From positions 560,011-624,010 of the forward strand of contig JAURZL010000007.1 of the NCBI GenBank assembly GCA_030653365.1: DNA of 64,000 bases, in the 5' to 3' direction. Positions 26,651 to 36,263 of this stretch are shown piece after piece. Within the stretch, counting starts at the first letter, position 1. Each line of letters starts with the position of its first letter. The stretch is from Anaerolineaceae bacterium. GTDB lineage: Bacteria > Chloroflexota > Anaerolineae > Anaerolineales > Anaerolineaceae. Below the pieces are notes generated by a model. That model had not been told where the DNA came from, ran no database searches, and saw only the letters and a list, made by a program, of their open reading frames with translations. The translations under genes and the position numbers were made by a program.

Positions 26651-27977
26651 TTTAAATATTTTTTCCAACAAAGATCAGATAGCCTGGGTTGGAGCAGGTG
26701 GAAAAACAAGTCTGATTTTTTCCATAGCCAGAGAACTTTTCTCGCAAAAATGTGTAATTACCACATCAACAAAAATGGCATTGGAGGAAATTACAAAATC
26801 AGACCAGGCAATTAAGGTTAGTAGTTTTAAAGAATTATATTTTGAGAGTTTATCTGGTGTTTGTTTGCTATATAAAGATCTCGCTGATGACGATAAATCT
26901 AAAATTACCGGGTTAGACGCGCAACATTTGGAAACCCTATCACAATCCATGAAAATAAATGAAATACCATTGCTAATAGAAGCAGATGGTTCTAAAAGAA
27001 AGTCGCTAAAATTTCCAGGAATTCATGAACCAAATATCCCAGAATTTGTTAATAAAGTTTGCGTTGTTGCTGGATTATCGGTTATTGGAAAACCATTATC
27101 GGATCAGGATTTTCATCGTCCCAATGAGATTGCTCAGGCACTTGGAATTTCATTAGGAGACATATTCACGGCGGATCATTTGTTCAAGATTTTAACAAAT
27201 CCCGAAGGAGGATTAAAAAACATCCCACAAAATGCAGAGAAAATTGTTTTTCTGCATCAAGCAGACCAGATGGTTAATTCAAATGACATTAATATTCTTG
27301 CTTATAACTTAAAGAAATATTTTGACCATGTGATTTTAAGTCATCTCGAAAATGGATGTCTCGAGATAGTAGCTCATTGGGGAAATATTGGCTGTGTCAT
27401 TTTGGCTGCCGGATCCAGCTCAAGATTTGGAAGCCCTAAACAATTAGCTATATATAATAACGAGACATTTATTGAAACAGTGATTCAAAAAGCTCTGAAT
27501 ATTAATTTTAGTGAAATCTTAGTCGTTCTGGGGGCTTTTTATAAAGAAATTTATCCATTAATCAATAAATTTAATGTACGGATTATTAACAATCACGATT
27601 GGGAAAAAGGTCAAGCAACCTCTGTAAAAACAGGTGTTACAGCAATTTCTAAAAACAAAATTGAAGCAATTCTATTTTTACTTGTTGACCAACCTCAAAT
27701 TTCAACAAAAATAATAAAAAATGTATTAAATATATTTGCATATCAGAAATCAAATATTATTGTGCATTCTTTCAATGAACAAAATAGCCATCCGATATTG
27801 TTTTCACATAAAACATTTTCTGATTTATTAAAAATCGAAGGCGATCAAGGCGGAAGACAATTGTTTAAAATGTATTCTCCAATGAAAATAAAGTTAGAGG
27901 ATTCGATTCTGGCGATGGATATAGATTCGATGAATGATCTAAAGAAAATCAACAATACCTTGAAGCGGATATCTTAA
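26637..27977 (+). CDS. YqeC-MocA fusion: putative Se-cofactor ATPase plus molybdenum cofactor cytidylyltransferase
   Basis: I choose the ATG at 26637 (MKISSLNIF), which aligns with other YqeC N-termini; the longer GTG frame from 26592 lies inside yqeB. The 446-residue protein is a fusion. Residues 1 to about 245 form a YqeC-type P-loop domain (VGAGGKTSL near residue 18, CVITTSTKM, LIEADGSKRKSLKFP). Residues about 255-446 form a MobA/MocA nucleotidyltransferase (VILAAGSSSRFGSPKQL, LLVDQPQIS). The pair would activate selenium insertion and convert Mo-molybdopterin to its CMP or related form. It overlaps yqeB by 14 bp. Confidence 0.9.
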   Translation: MKISSLNIFSNKDQIAWVGAGGKTSLIFSIARELFSQKCVITTSTKMALEEITKSDQAIKVSSFKELYFESLSGVCLLYKDLADDDKSKITGLDAQHLETLSQSMKINEIPLLIEADGSKRKSLKFPGIHEPNIPEFVNKVCVVAGLSVIGKPLSDQDFHRPNEIAQALGISLGDIFTADHLFKILTNPEGGLKNIPQNAEKIVFLHQADQMVNSNDINILAYNLKKYFDHVILSHLENGCLEIVAHWGNIGCVILAAGSSSRFGSPKQLAIYNNETFIETVIQKALNINFSEILVVLGAFYKEIYPLINKFNVRIINNHDWEKGQATSVKTGVTAISKNKIEAILFLLVDQPQISTKIIKNVLNIFAYQKSNIIVHSFNEQNSHPILFSHKTFSDLLKIEGDQGGRQLFKMYSPMKIKLEDSILAMDIDSMNDLKKINNTLKRIS

Positions 27978-27979
27978 GT

Positions 27980-28825
27980 ATGAATTATTGGTGTTATCAA
28001 TATAATTTCATCCAAAAAACTTGTTTTGAAAACACGGTTGAGGATCGATATTCTTCAATAGATCAATATGTTCTATCTCTACCAATAGGTGTATATACGA
28101 CAGTAAGAACTGTCCAAAAAACGAGAATTTTTCAATTCAAATTTCATCTGGAGCGATTGGTTGAAAGTATAAATCTTTCTGGAGCATATTTTCCTTATTG
28201 TATTGACGATATCAGACAATCACTTTTCAGAATAATTGAGAATTTTCCTTCAAATGAAGTGAGAATCAGGTTTTATATTCCCCTTAATGACGTCGATATA
28301 TGCTTCATCATTTTAGAAGAATTGGTGATACCTACAAAAATTGCTTACAAAATTGGAATTAAGGTTAATACCAATACATTGACACGTGAAAATCCAAAGG
28401 CAAAATTGACTTCATTTATTACAAAATCAGAAAAAATTAAAAGGTTTTGTAGAGAAAATGGATTTGAAGAATCTCTAATGCTTAATGCTAACAACAACCT
28501 TTTAGAAGGACTTTCCAGTAATTTTTTTGCAGTCATACATGGTGAAATTTATACTGCTGAAAATGATGTTCTGGATGGAGCAACAAGAAGAATTATCCTG
28601 GAGGAAGCTCATAAGGAAAATTTAACAATTCATCTTAAACCGATTAATTATGATCAGCTAGGAAGTATTTCCGAGGCTTTTATATCCAGCACTAGTAGAG
28701 GTGTATTACCGGTAATATTTGTTGATGGTTTCCAGATAAATGATGGTAAACCAGGAAGAATTACTACCTATTTAATTAATAGATTGAATGAACGTATGAT
28801 TGATGAATCAGAGAAAATAATTTAA
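27980..28825 (+). CDS. Class IV pyridoxal-phosphate aminotransferase / aminodeoxychorismate-lyase family
   Basis: The 281-residue protein has fold-type IV PLP features: GVYTTVRT...FHLERL near residues 35-60, the likely PLP Lys in SFITKSEKI near residue 148, NNNLLEGLSSNFFAV near residue 175 and ISSTSRGVLPV near residue 238. It could be a branched-chain or D-amino-acid aminotransferase or 4-amino-4-deoxychorismate lyase (PabC). It starts 2 bp after the yqeC-mocA stop and so belongs to this operon by position, but its link to the hydroxylase is unclear. It ends head-to-head with DUF2007, sharing the TTAA stop sequence. Confidence 0.88.
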   Translation: MNYWCYQYNFIQKTCFENTVEDRYSSIDQYVLSLPIGVYTTVRTVQKTRIFQFKFHLERLVESINLSGAYFPYCIDDIRQSLFRIIENFPSNEVRIRFYIPLNDVDICFIILEELVIPTKIAYKIGIKVNTNTLTRENPKAKLTSFITKSEKIKRFCRENGFEESLMLNANNNLLEGLSSNFFAVIHGEIYTAENDVLDGATRRIILEEAHKENLTIHLKPINYDQLGSISEAFISSTSRGVLPVIFVDGFQINDGKPGRITTYLINRLNERMIDESEKII

Positions 28826-29130
28826 TCTTCATCATTAATTAAATCAAAATCATCGATATCGACATCGTTTAAAGTCTGATTATCCAGATCAATTTCTGGC
28901 ATTTCCAATTTGCCATTTTCCAAAAGTGAAATGATTTTTTGAGCATCCTCAAAATCCTCATTTTTGACATAAACATTAGCAGCTCCTAATCCACCAACAG
29001 TTAATCCTAAAGCTACTCCAGCGCTTTCTTGATACGCTTTTGATTTTATATTAAATGACTCCAATAATAATTGAATCGATTTGGCGTCTAACATTCCATA
29101 ACATTTATAAATGAGTTTATATTTTTTCAT
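28822..29130 (-). CDS. DUF2007 putative signal-transducing protein
   Basis: The 102-residue protein matches the DUF2007 fold by LIYKCYGMLDAKSIQLLLES (ACT-like first strand and helix), NIKSKAYQESA and VYVKNEDFEDAQKII. The acidic C-terminal tail is poorly conserved. The family's function is undefined; members are small soluble proteins. The start overlaps the mrfB stop by 14 bp, so it is in the mrfA-mrfB operon. Confidence 0.85.
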   Translation of the reverse strand: MKKYKLIYKCYGMLDAKSIQLLLESFNIKSKAYQESAGVALGLTVGGLGAANVYVKNEDFEDAQKIISLLENGKLEMPEIDLDNQTLNDVDIDDFDLINDED

Positions 29131-30340
29131 TTTGCACCTTTGTCTTCAATCTATTTAATCTGTGATTAATTTTTTGAACCTGAAGACTTTTGTATATTGA
29201 ATTTACATCATTATCCAGGATAAATAAAGCATCTTTACAACAATTAATTGCATGTTCATATTCTTTGTATCTGTGTTCAAAGATTTTTGCTAATTCAATA
29301 AAAGCGTCAATACTTTGATACTCAGCTGCATGCTTCCAAATAACGACAGCCTCATTTATTTTGTTCGTTTTCTTATAAAGGGTGCCTAATGAAAGGAGGC
29401 AACTTAATTTAATGTTGGGGGGTAGATTATTTTGCTCTAATGCTTTTAAATAAACATTAATTGCCTTTTCTACGTCTTTATTTTTCTCGAATTGGCGACC
29501 GATAGAATAATTTAATGTCTCATATCGCAAGAAATGATCTTCTTGAGCCAGAGCGATTTGGTTCACAATTTTTACGAGAGCCGCTAATGACACAATATCC
29601 ATGGCATTATGATAAAAAATCCCTAATACTTTTCCAAAGTCTTTTGATTTCAAGTATTCTTGATATAGTATTGGTGCCATAAATCCCGGTATTTCATCTT
29701 CCGACCGTTGAAACTGTAAAACCTTTGCCTCTATACTTTTGAGTGATCGATCATCAAACTGGTATCTGAAAAGCATTCGAGCATATTTCAATAAATCAAT
29801 ATGATATTTTTTGTTTAAGGTATTTGGGATTCTGTGATATTTATAACGAGATTTCAGAATTGGAATATCAAAACTAATTCCATTATAAGTAATCAGCGAA
29901 GAATAATTTGCTAAATAATTTATCAGGTCTAATAACATTGCTTCTTCTTCAATAGGATCTCTTAAAAAATATTGCCTCAATATAAAATTATGATTGAAAA
30001 AAAAACCAATCCCAACCATAAACGGAAAAGTACCACCGGAAATTGATAACCCAGTGGTTTCTGTATCAAGAAATATGCATTCATTTAAATTAAAAATATC
30101 CTTTGTGTCTGGTAGAGAAATTAATAAATCAGATTCGAAAGAATTGTCAAAACTTACCGAACCATGTTTGAAATTATTTTGATACAGTTGCTCTGTATAA
30201 AAAAATTCCCCTAAGGAGTTAGTTGAAACGATACCTTCAATTTCCACTCCGTGTTTTTTGTTTTGGGGTTTCAGATTAAACTCTTTATTGCCAAAATAAA
30301 CCCCGAGTGATAATAATTTCTTCTTATAGTCTTCATCCAT
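29117..30340 (-). CDS. mrfB: MrfB-like 3'-5' exonuclease with TPR tail (YprB)
   Basis: The start is the ATG at 30340, overlapping the mrfA stop by 8 bp; the longer frame starts at a TTG at 30364. The protein of about 407 residues has a DEDD RNase-H-like exonuclease domain: IFLDTETTGLSISGG near residue 90, LITYNGISFDIPILKSR, DLLKYARMLF and the late NAMDIVSLAAL. Residues about 260-390 form tetratricopeptide-like helices (AINVYLKALEQNNLPPN, EAVVIWKHAAEYQS). MrfB is the Bacillus subtilis YprB nuclease that works with MrfA in mitomycin damage repair; the mrfA neighbour supports that role. Confidence 0.9.
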   Translation of the reverse strand: MDEDYKKKLLSLGVYFGNKEFNLKPQNKKHGVEIEGIVSTNSLGEFFYTEQLYQNNFKHGSVSFDNSFESDLLISLPDTKDIFNLNECIFLDTETTGLSISGGTFPFMVGIGFFFNHNFILRQYFLRDPIEEEAMLLDLINYLANYSSLITYNGISFDIPILKSRYKYHRIPNTLNKKYHIDLLKYARMLFRYQFDDRSLKSIEAKVLQFQRSEDEIPGFMAPILYQEYLKSKDFGKVLGIFYHNAMDIVSLAALVKIVNQIALAQEDHFLRYETLNYSIGRQFEKNKDVEKAINVYLKALEQNNLPPNIKLSCLLSLGTLYKKTNKINEAVVIWKHAAEYQSIDAFIELAKIFEHRYKEYEHAINCCKDALFILDNDVNSIYKSLQVQKINHRLNRLKTKVQNEKI

Positions 30341-32909
30341 TGATATTTTCCAATAACAATTCAATTAATCGAATAGTCTCTTGTTTTCCGCCATAACCAT
30401 CTTCTGATGTTGGACCGACACAGGAAGGACAACCCTGATGACAACCACATTCTTTTATATGAAGTAACATTTCTGGCAAAATAAATTCAAAATTCTCATA
30501 CAAAGAATAAGCCAGTCCTAAACCAAATGGAATATTGTCATATATTAACAAAGAATTTTCAAATCCTGTGATGTCATTTTTTGAATCAATTATCACATCC
30601 AAATCTTCAGGTCCACACATTACAAAAACTGGTGATAATGTTTTTAGAAGGAAAGATAATCCAGCCATTCCACTTCTAACCCTTACCTGGATTTCTGCTA
30701 ATTTATGGCATTTAGGACATAATGTGATTAAGTTTGAAGGATGATTGGCATCTTCTAAAGTAGTAAACATTTTCAATGGTTTCTTGTGATGTATATGATG
30801 AGATATGGTGGTTTCTTGGACACCACAAATTTGACAAATAAATTTATCTCGTTTCCTAATTAAGGCTTTATATTCTTTCCAACCAGGTCCATAATCGTTT
30901 TTGTAATTCAACCAAAGATTATCATCAATTAAATATTTTTTAACTGATTCTGGGATTGAAAACCAAAACGCTTCAGTATTCAATAATGTTTCAGGCATAT
31001 CTAGCTCAGCTTCTGAGATTTTTTGATGTGTATCCCAGAGAATTTCCTTAAAACCAATTACTCTTTGAGTCACTTTGATTTTTCCAAAAATCACATTAAA
31101 CTCATTTCGAGATTTAGATGTTAGTTGTTCAATAACCTCAAATTTCTTTTCTAATTTCGGTTCCGTGTAATATGGACTATCAATTTCTTCTAAATGGACT
31201 TCATTTCTCTCAAAATTAAGGTCATTTACAATATATTGTTCTCCTAAGTGAAGATAAATCGCGTGTGGATGTACCATCCATAAACTGCTTGCATAATCAA
31301 TTTCACCAATAATGGATTGTTTACCCTGTGAGTTATTTACTAACTTCATCGTGTTTCCACTTATATTTCTAAGAGAAATAGTAGCATTGATTTTCGATTG
31401 ATCGGCGAGAGAATATTTTTGTTTATTTTCGCGCACAAATCCTTCAATGATTAAAAATTCAATATATGGTTGTAAATCCTTCCATTCCAACTTACCAAAA
31501 TTATCACCTTCCAACAAGCTCAATTCGACGATAGAACATTTTAAATGTTCGATTAATATATTTGGATTATCTGGATTTATGAGAGCTTTTTCAGGAGAGT
31601 TCAAAAAAAGATATTCTGGCCTTTTGATAATATATTGATCTATAGGATTTGGGCTAGCAATAACAATAGCAATGGATTCAGTTTGTTTTCTTCCGGATCT
31701 ACCAATTTGTTGTAATGTGGAAGCTATGGAACCTGGATAGCCAGAAAGCAATACACTTTGTAATCCACCAATGTCAATACCAAGTTCTAAAGCATTTGTC
31801 GAAAAAAGCACCTTAATTTTGCCTGAACGAAATTCTTCTTCCAGATTTCTTCTGTCTTCAGCAAGATATCCACTTCGGTAAGCTGCAGACTCATTGATTT
31901 TATAATTTTCATTTTCCTTGAGAAACTTAAGGCTTTTTTCAACGCTTTTTCTGGTTATCTGAAAAACAAGTGTCTGAATATTATGTTGAATAAAGTCGTA
32001 AGCAATTTGTATTGTTTCAAATTGATTGCTTTTTCTAATTCCTAAATCTTCGTTTATGATTGGTGGGTTGTAAAAAATTATAGATTTTTTTCCATGTGGT
32101 GATCCATCTTCGTTGATAAGACAAAAATCTTCTTCAACTAAGTTGTTTAGAAAACCTACAGGATTTCCAATAGTGGCTGAAGTACAAATGAAAATGGGTT
32201 TGCGATCAAAAGTTGATAATATTCTCTTTAGCCTTCTGATTACATTTGCAACGTGCGAGCCAAACACGCCATGATAAATATGTGCTTCATCCAGAATTAC
32301 AAATTTTAAGTTTTCCAGGAAATTTTCCCAAAGTTGATGGTTCGGAAGAATCCCTATATGCAGCATATCAGGGTTGCTTAAAACAACCCGTGCACTTTTC
32401 CGAATAGCTGATCGATTTTCTTTAGGAGTATCTCCATCGTAAACCCCAATACTTTTATTTAAATATTTTTTTCCAAATGAATTTCCTCGAGTGATCTCTA
32501 TCAAATCAATAATATGTGAATACTGGTCATATGCCAGTGCCTTAGTAGGAAATAATAATAATGCATTTGAATTTTTGAATTGATATAAATCATTTAAAAT
32601 GGGTATCAAGAATGCTAATGACTTTCCACTAGATGGACCAGTGGTTATTACAACATTCTTCCCGTCGTTGATGTTTTTTATAGCTTCATATTGATGGGAA
32701 TAAAGATTAAAAATTCCATAGTTATTTAATGAGGAGATTAAATTTGAATCAAGGAAAGTAGGAAAATCTCGGAAATCACCACTAAAAAATTTCTTAATAT
32801 GTTTATGGGTAATGTTGCCAATATTTTTTGGCGAATTTGCCCAATCTTCAAAAAAAGGATTTGTCGTATTCTCTTTTGGCTTATAATTTAAAGATTGAAA
32901 ATCATTCAT
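30333..32909 (-). CDS. mrfA: MrfA-like DEAD/H helicase with embedded HNH nuclease domain (YprA/DUF1998)
   Basis: The 858-residue protein has a superfamily 2 core: Walker A TGPSSGKSLAF near residue 92, DEAH in ILDEAHIYHG near residue 206, CTSATIGNP, a second RecA domain with FSTNALELGIDIGG and QQIGRSGRKQ, then a winged-helix region. At residues about 685-740 an HNH domain is present (CQIC, HHIHHKKPL, LITLCPKCHKL). The MrfA C-terminus follows, with the zinc Cys cluster CGCHQGCPSC. Bacillus MrfA is near 750 residues, so the HNH part accounts for the extra length. It should unwind DNA at crosslinks or bulky adducts, together with MrfB. Confidence 0.92.
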   Translation of the reverse strand: MNDFQSLNYKPKENTTNPFFEDWANSPKNIGNITHKHIKKFFSGDFRDFPTFLDSNLISSLNNYGIFNLYSHQYEAIKNINDGKNVVITTGPSSGKSLAFLIPILNDLYQFKNSNALLLFPTKALAYDQYSHIIDLIEITRGNSFGKKYLNKSIGVYDGDTPKENRSAIRKSARVVLSNPDMLHIGILPNHQLWENFLENLKFVILDEAHIYHGVFGSHVANVIRRLKRILSTFDRKPIFICTSATIGNPVGFLNNLVEEDFCLINEDGSPHGKKSIIFYNPPIINEDLGIRKSNQFETIQIAYDFIQHNIQTLVFQITRKSVEKSLKFLKENENYKINESAAYRSGYLAEDRRNLEEEFRSGKIKVLFSTNALELGIDIGGLQSVLLSGYPGSIASTLQQIGRSGRKQTESIAIVIASPNPIDQYIIKRPEYLFLNSPEKALINPDNPNILIEHLKCSIVELSLLEGDNFGKLEWKDLQPYIEFLIIEGFVRENKQKYSLADQSKINATISLRNISGNTMKLVNNSQGKQSIIGEIDYASSLWMVHPHAIYLHLGEQYIVNDLNFERNEVHLEEIDSPYYTEPKLEKKFEVIEQLTSKSRNEFNVIFGKIKVTQRVIGFKEILWDTHQKISEAELDMPETLLNTEAFWFSIPESVKKYLIDDNLWLNYKNDYGPGWKEYKALIRKRDKFICQICGVQETTISHHIHHKKPLKMFTTLEDANHPSNLITLCPKCHKLAEIQVRVRSGMAGLSFLLKTLSPVFVMCGPEDLDVIIDSKNDITGFENSLLIYDNIPFGLGLAYSLYENFEFILPEMLLHIKECGCHQGCPSCVGPTSEDGYGGKQETIRLIELLLENING

Positions 32910-32938
32910 AGTACTAATTATTTTTATTAGGATTCGTT

Positions 32939-33697
32939 GTGGATATTTTAAATCTTTTTTGGATTATTCTTTTAAGTTTTTTTATTAGTCAAATTGTCAA
33001 TCATTTGGCGGACACATTGCCGATTTATCGTGCAATTAAGCATGCACCGATCTGTCTAAATTGTGAGGAAACATTTGGTTATTTCCATTATTATTCATTC
33101 AAAAAGTGTCCAAATTGTGCTCATGCCTTGCCGAAAAGGCGAATTTTTACGACGATAATATTTATTATAACATATGTTCTAGTATTTTTATTTCCACCAG
33201 CGTATTCGGGAATTTTTTTGACAATAGTAATACTCTCTTTCCTAAGTCTTATTTTTATCATTGATTTAGAACACAGACTTATTCTTCATCCGGTTAGTAT
33301 TGCCGGAGCATTTATATTTACTGTGATCGGATTGTACTTAAATGGGTGGAAGGTCACCATTTTAGGTGGGGTTTTTGGTTTCGGAATAATGTATTTATTG
33401 TATTTATTTGGAATAATTTTTTCAAAATGGATCGCTAAAAGAAGAGGGGAGTCTCTTGATGAAGTTGCACTTGGATATGGTGATGTTAACCTGACAGCGA
33501 TTCTTGGTTTATTGTTTGGTTGGCCAAGAATTGCTGTTCTTTTATTCTTTGCTATTGTTATTGGTGGACTATTTAGTGCTATCTATATGTTGATCTTGAA
33601 ATTTCGGAAGAAGTATGAATTATTCACCCCTATTCCTTATGCACCATTTCTCATTATTTCAGCGATTATCCTTATTTATATTTCAACCCCACAATAA
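32939..33697 (+). CDS. Prepilin peptidase (type IV leader peptidase, A24)
   Basis: The start is a GTG at 32939 with TAGGA upstream. The 252-residue, multi-helix protein has the zinc-binding double motif CLNCEE...CPNCAH near residues 37-60 and the two catalytic Asp regions, IDLEHRLILHP (near residue 105) and GYGDVNL (near residue 180). It cleaves and often N-methylates type IV pilin-like precursors. No pilin genes are adjacent. Together with comEA it suggests a competence or pilus system encoded elsewhere. Confidence 0.93.
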   Translation: MDILNLFWIILLSFFISQIVNHLADTLPIYRAIKHAPICLNCEETFGYFHYYSFKKCPNCAHALPKRRIFTTIIFIITYVLVFLFPPAYSGIFLTIVILSFLSLIFIIDLEHRLILHPVSIAGAFIFTVIGLYLNGWKVTILGGVFGFGIMYLLYLFGIIFSKWIAKRRGESLDEVALGYGDVNLTAILGLLFGWPRIAVLLFFAIVIGGLFSAIYMLILKFRKKYELFTPIPYAPFLIISAIILIYISTPQ

Positions 33698-33805
33698 AAT
33701 TCAGTTGCGAGTTGTCCACCCAGATTTCTCCAAGATTCTTTAGACCAAGATGTTAAATTTTGTATCATCTGGTTTTTTGATCAAATCACTAGTTATCCTC
33801 AAGTC

Positions 33806-36256
33806 CTAATTATTTATTCCTGACATTCTCGGGAACCAGTACCAGAATATACCCATTGCCGGTTTTCCGCGAACAGAACTACTAGAATCCATTAATGCAA
33901 CTTGAGGATTGTATTCTTTTGATATTATGCCACTTACCCAGGGAGTCTCATTAATGGCTTGAAAGGCTGCATCGTACAAATCAACCTGGAGTAATAAGTC
34001 GATTTCGAATGAATCTCCCATCGATAGTAAATCAATTTGGTTAATCACATCAAAATTAAAACATAATTCTTCGTCGGTAATACAACCTTTTTCAGCCCCG
34101 TTTATTGATGGAAAATTTAATCCAATGTAAACAGGTTTTTCGTATTGAGATACATTTGGATAAATAACTTCATCTAAATATGCCATGATTGTTGATTGAT
34201 AATTCTCCCTAACATAATCAGAGTCAATAAAATTGATCGTTGGAGTAATAAAAAATCCATCAACAGCAGCAAAAAGTGGATTATCTACAAATAACTTCTC
34301 ATCTAAACTCAAGAAAATATTATTAGAAAATCGAGTTCTGATATTATTAATATTTGATGTTAAAACCGTATTAAGAATATTTGTGAAATCTTGATAATTT
34401 TCAAAATTCTGTAAATGAATAATATCTGTTGGATAAATAACTCCTTGTATGCTCATATAATTAGCCAGATCTGCAGCATAAATTAAATATTCCGAATATA
34501 AGGTTCCAAAATTTTCTTCCCAATTATTGATAAACGTCCCCTGAACAAACTGTTTTGAAGCCAAAGGTGACATCTCAATTTCCGGTGCTAACCACACATT
34601 CAGGTTTTGATTTTTTGCTTTCTGAATCATCAGTACTAAATCTTTCCAAAGTGGGTTTTTTCCTGTAATAGGTGAAAACATAACCGGATTTAAGGATTGA
34701 AGCGTCCATTTTATTGGAATGATGATTGTGTTTGCATTAACTTCCAATATGTTTTTATACGCTGAATCTACATAGATTGGTGTGTAAACCGAGTAGTTAT
34801 TGGAGAAAGCGAAACCTGTAACAAAATCTGAACCTCTATTGATAATTTCCGGAGCTGACAATGAAGGTGTCTCAATTTCTTGATTCCAACCTTTCCAATT
34901 TGTCACATTCACATTGAGTTCTTGAGGAAGATTTAGAGAACTAAAGGAATATCCATTAATCGGCCCTGATTGATCATCAGCAGTTCCACATGCATCATTC
35001 CTACAAACTCGATAATCAATATCGCTAACCAGATGAAATGGACCAAATAAACGGTAAGAATATTGGAAATCACTGGTTTTCCACAATTGAATAGGAGGTG
35101 ACCAGCCAAAACTATTAAATTGGATTGAAATTTTATCGGTGTCTGGGGTATTTTCCGGAATATTTACAAGGAATTCTACACTTTGAGAATCTGATGATTT
35201 CCAGCTCTGTATCACATCATTAACAATCGTATCCTGATCAGGAATTACTAGTTGGCGGATAACAAAATTATTTTCATTATTTAATTCAGCATTCCAGAAA
35301 CCATCACCGAGTGAATATTTATAACGAAGATCAAATCCACTTGGGAGACTTAACGTAATTGTGTAATTGCCATCCGGTAAAGCAGTTAGCTTTGGAGCTC
35401 TCGCTGGTGCTATGCTGGTTCCATTATAAATATTTCCGAAAACATTACCTAATTGATAAGTGTTTCCTAAGATTCTGATTAGTGCCTGAGGTGGATTGTC
35501 TTCAGGTGGTTGAATTATGAAAGAGATGTTGACGAATTTTGACGATTTCATACCGATAAACGCAGGTGTAGTCAATCCTTCCCCAACAATCGCCTCTTGT
35601 TGAAATGTTTGATATTCTCCATCTGTGCTCATAATCACTAAATTGTGTTTTCCTGGTGTGAGATTTTCTAATAGAAAATTCCCCAGCGAATTAGTATATC
35701 CATGCACACCACCAATTACTACTAAAGCATTTGGTATAGGGGAGTTTGTTTCAGAATTTACAGCCTGTCCTGATACACGACCAAATTTATAATCATATTG
35801 TTCATCAGACCAATTCGTAAGTTGATTGTTTATGATGGATGTTGTTGAAATGTATGCCATCCGGTATTCAATGATAGTGTTTTCAGAATTAGTCTCATAG
35901 ATTGGCAGCCCATTATTTTTGTAAAAACGATACTTTAATAATGAGGGCACTTTGACTGGCAAAATTAACTTGTATTGGCTTTCATCTAATTTTGTCATTA
36001 CATAGCGGGTGGGATTAAGTTCAATACCAGTAATGTCATCTACCAATTCAAACACAATCTCATTCTGGGTTGGTTTTGGTATCTCCAAAATAAACTCAAC
36101 TTCAGTGTAAGGTAAATCTTGTTGATATTGATTTATTCCATTTACTTTTGTTTCAATCGGGATTTCCTCAAGTTGAGAACAGCTGGTAAAAATAATACTT
36201 ACCATTATTAACAAGATAAGTAATTTGAGGATACTAATTTTATTTTGTTTTTTCAT
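33806..36256 (-). CDS. Large exported lipoprotein with CarboxypepD_reg-like domain and TIM-barrel-like C-terminus
   Basis: The 816-residue protein has a lipoprotein signal (LLILLIMVSIIFTSC, modified Cys26). It contains starch-binding-like beta modules at residues about 45-130, a carboxypeptidase-regulatory-like domain (VSGQAVNSETNSPIPNALVV, GNFLLENLTPGKH) at about 155-225, and further beta modules to about 460. The C-terminal 350 residues have alternating motifs like a GH barrel (FVTGFAF, NTIIIPIKW, NVWLAPEIE, GVIYPTD, KPVYIGLNFP). A glycoside-hydrolase-like role is inferred; the catalytic acids are not confirmed. It follows nusB by 7 bp. Confidence 0.7.
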   Translation of the reverse strand: MKKQNKISILKLLILLIMVSIIFTSCSQLEEIPIETKVNGINQYQQDLPYTEVEFILEIPKPTQNEIVFELVDDITGIELNPTRYVMTKLDESQYKLILPVKVPSLLKYRFYKNNGLPIYETNSENTIIEYRMAYISTTSIINNQLTNWSDEQYDYKFGRVSGQAVNSETNSPIPNALVVIGGVHGYTNSLGNFLLENLTPGKHNLVIMSTDGEYQTFQQEAIVGEGLTTPAFIGMKSSKFVNISFIIQPPEDNPPQALIRILGNTYQLGNVFGNIYNGTSIAPARAPKLTALPDGNYTITLSLPSGFDLRYKYSLGDGFWNAELNNENNFVIRQLVIPDQDTIVNDVIQSWKSSDSQSVEFLVNIPENTPDTDKISIQFNSFGWSPPIQLWKTSDFQYSYRLFGPFHLVSDIDYRVCRNDACGTADDQSGPINGYSFSSLNLPQELNVNVTNWKGWNQEIETPSLSAPEIINRGSDFVTGFAFSNNYSVYTPIYVDSAYKNILEVNANTIIIPIKWTLQSLNPVMFSPITGKNPLWKDLVLMIQKAKNQNLNVWLAPEIEMSPLASKQFVQGTFINNWEENFGTLYSEYLIYAADLANYMSIQGVIYPTDIIHLQNFENYQDFTNILNTVLTSNINNIRTRFSNNIFLSLDEKLFVDNPLFAAVDGFFITPTINFIDSDYVRENYQSTIMAYLDEVIYPNVSQYEKPVYIGLNFPSINGAEKGCITDEELCFNFDVINQIDLLSMGDSFEIDLLLQVDLYDAAFQAINETPWVSGIISKEYNPQVALMDSSSSVRGKPAMGIFWYWFPRMSGINN

Positions 36257-36263
36257 ATAATCC

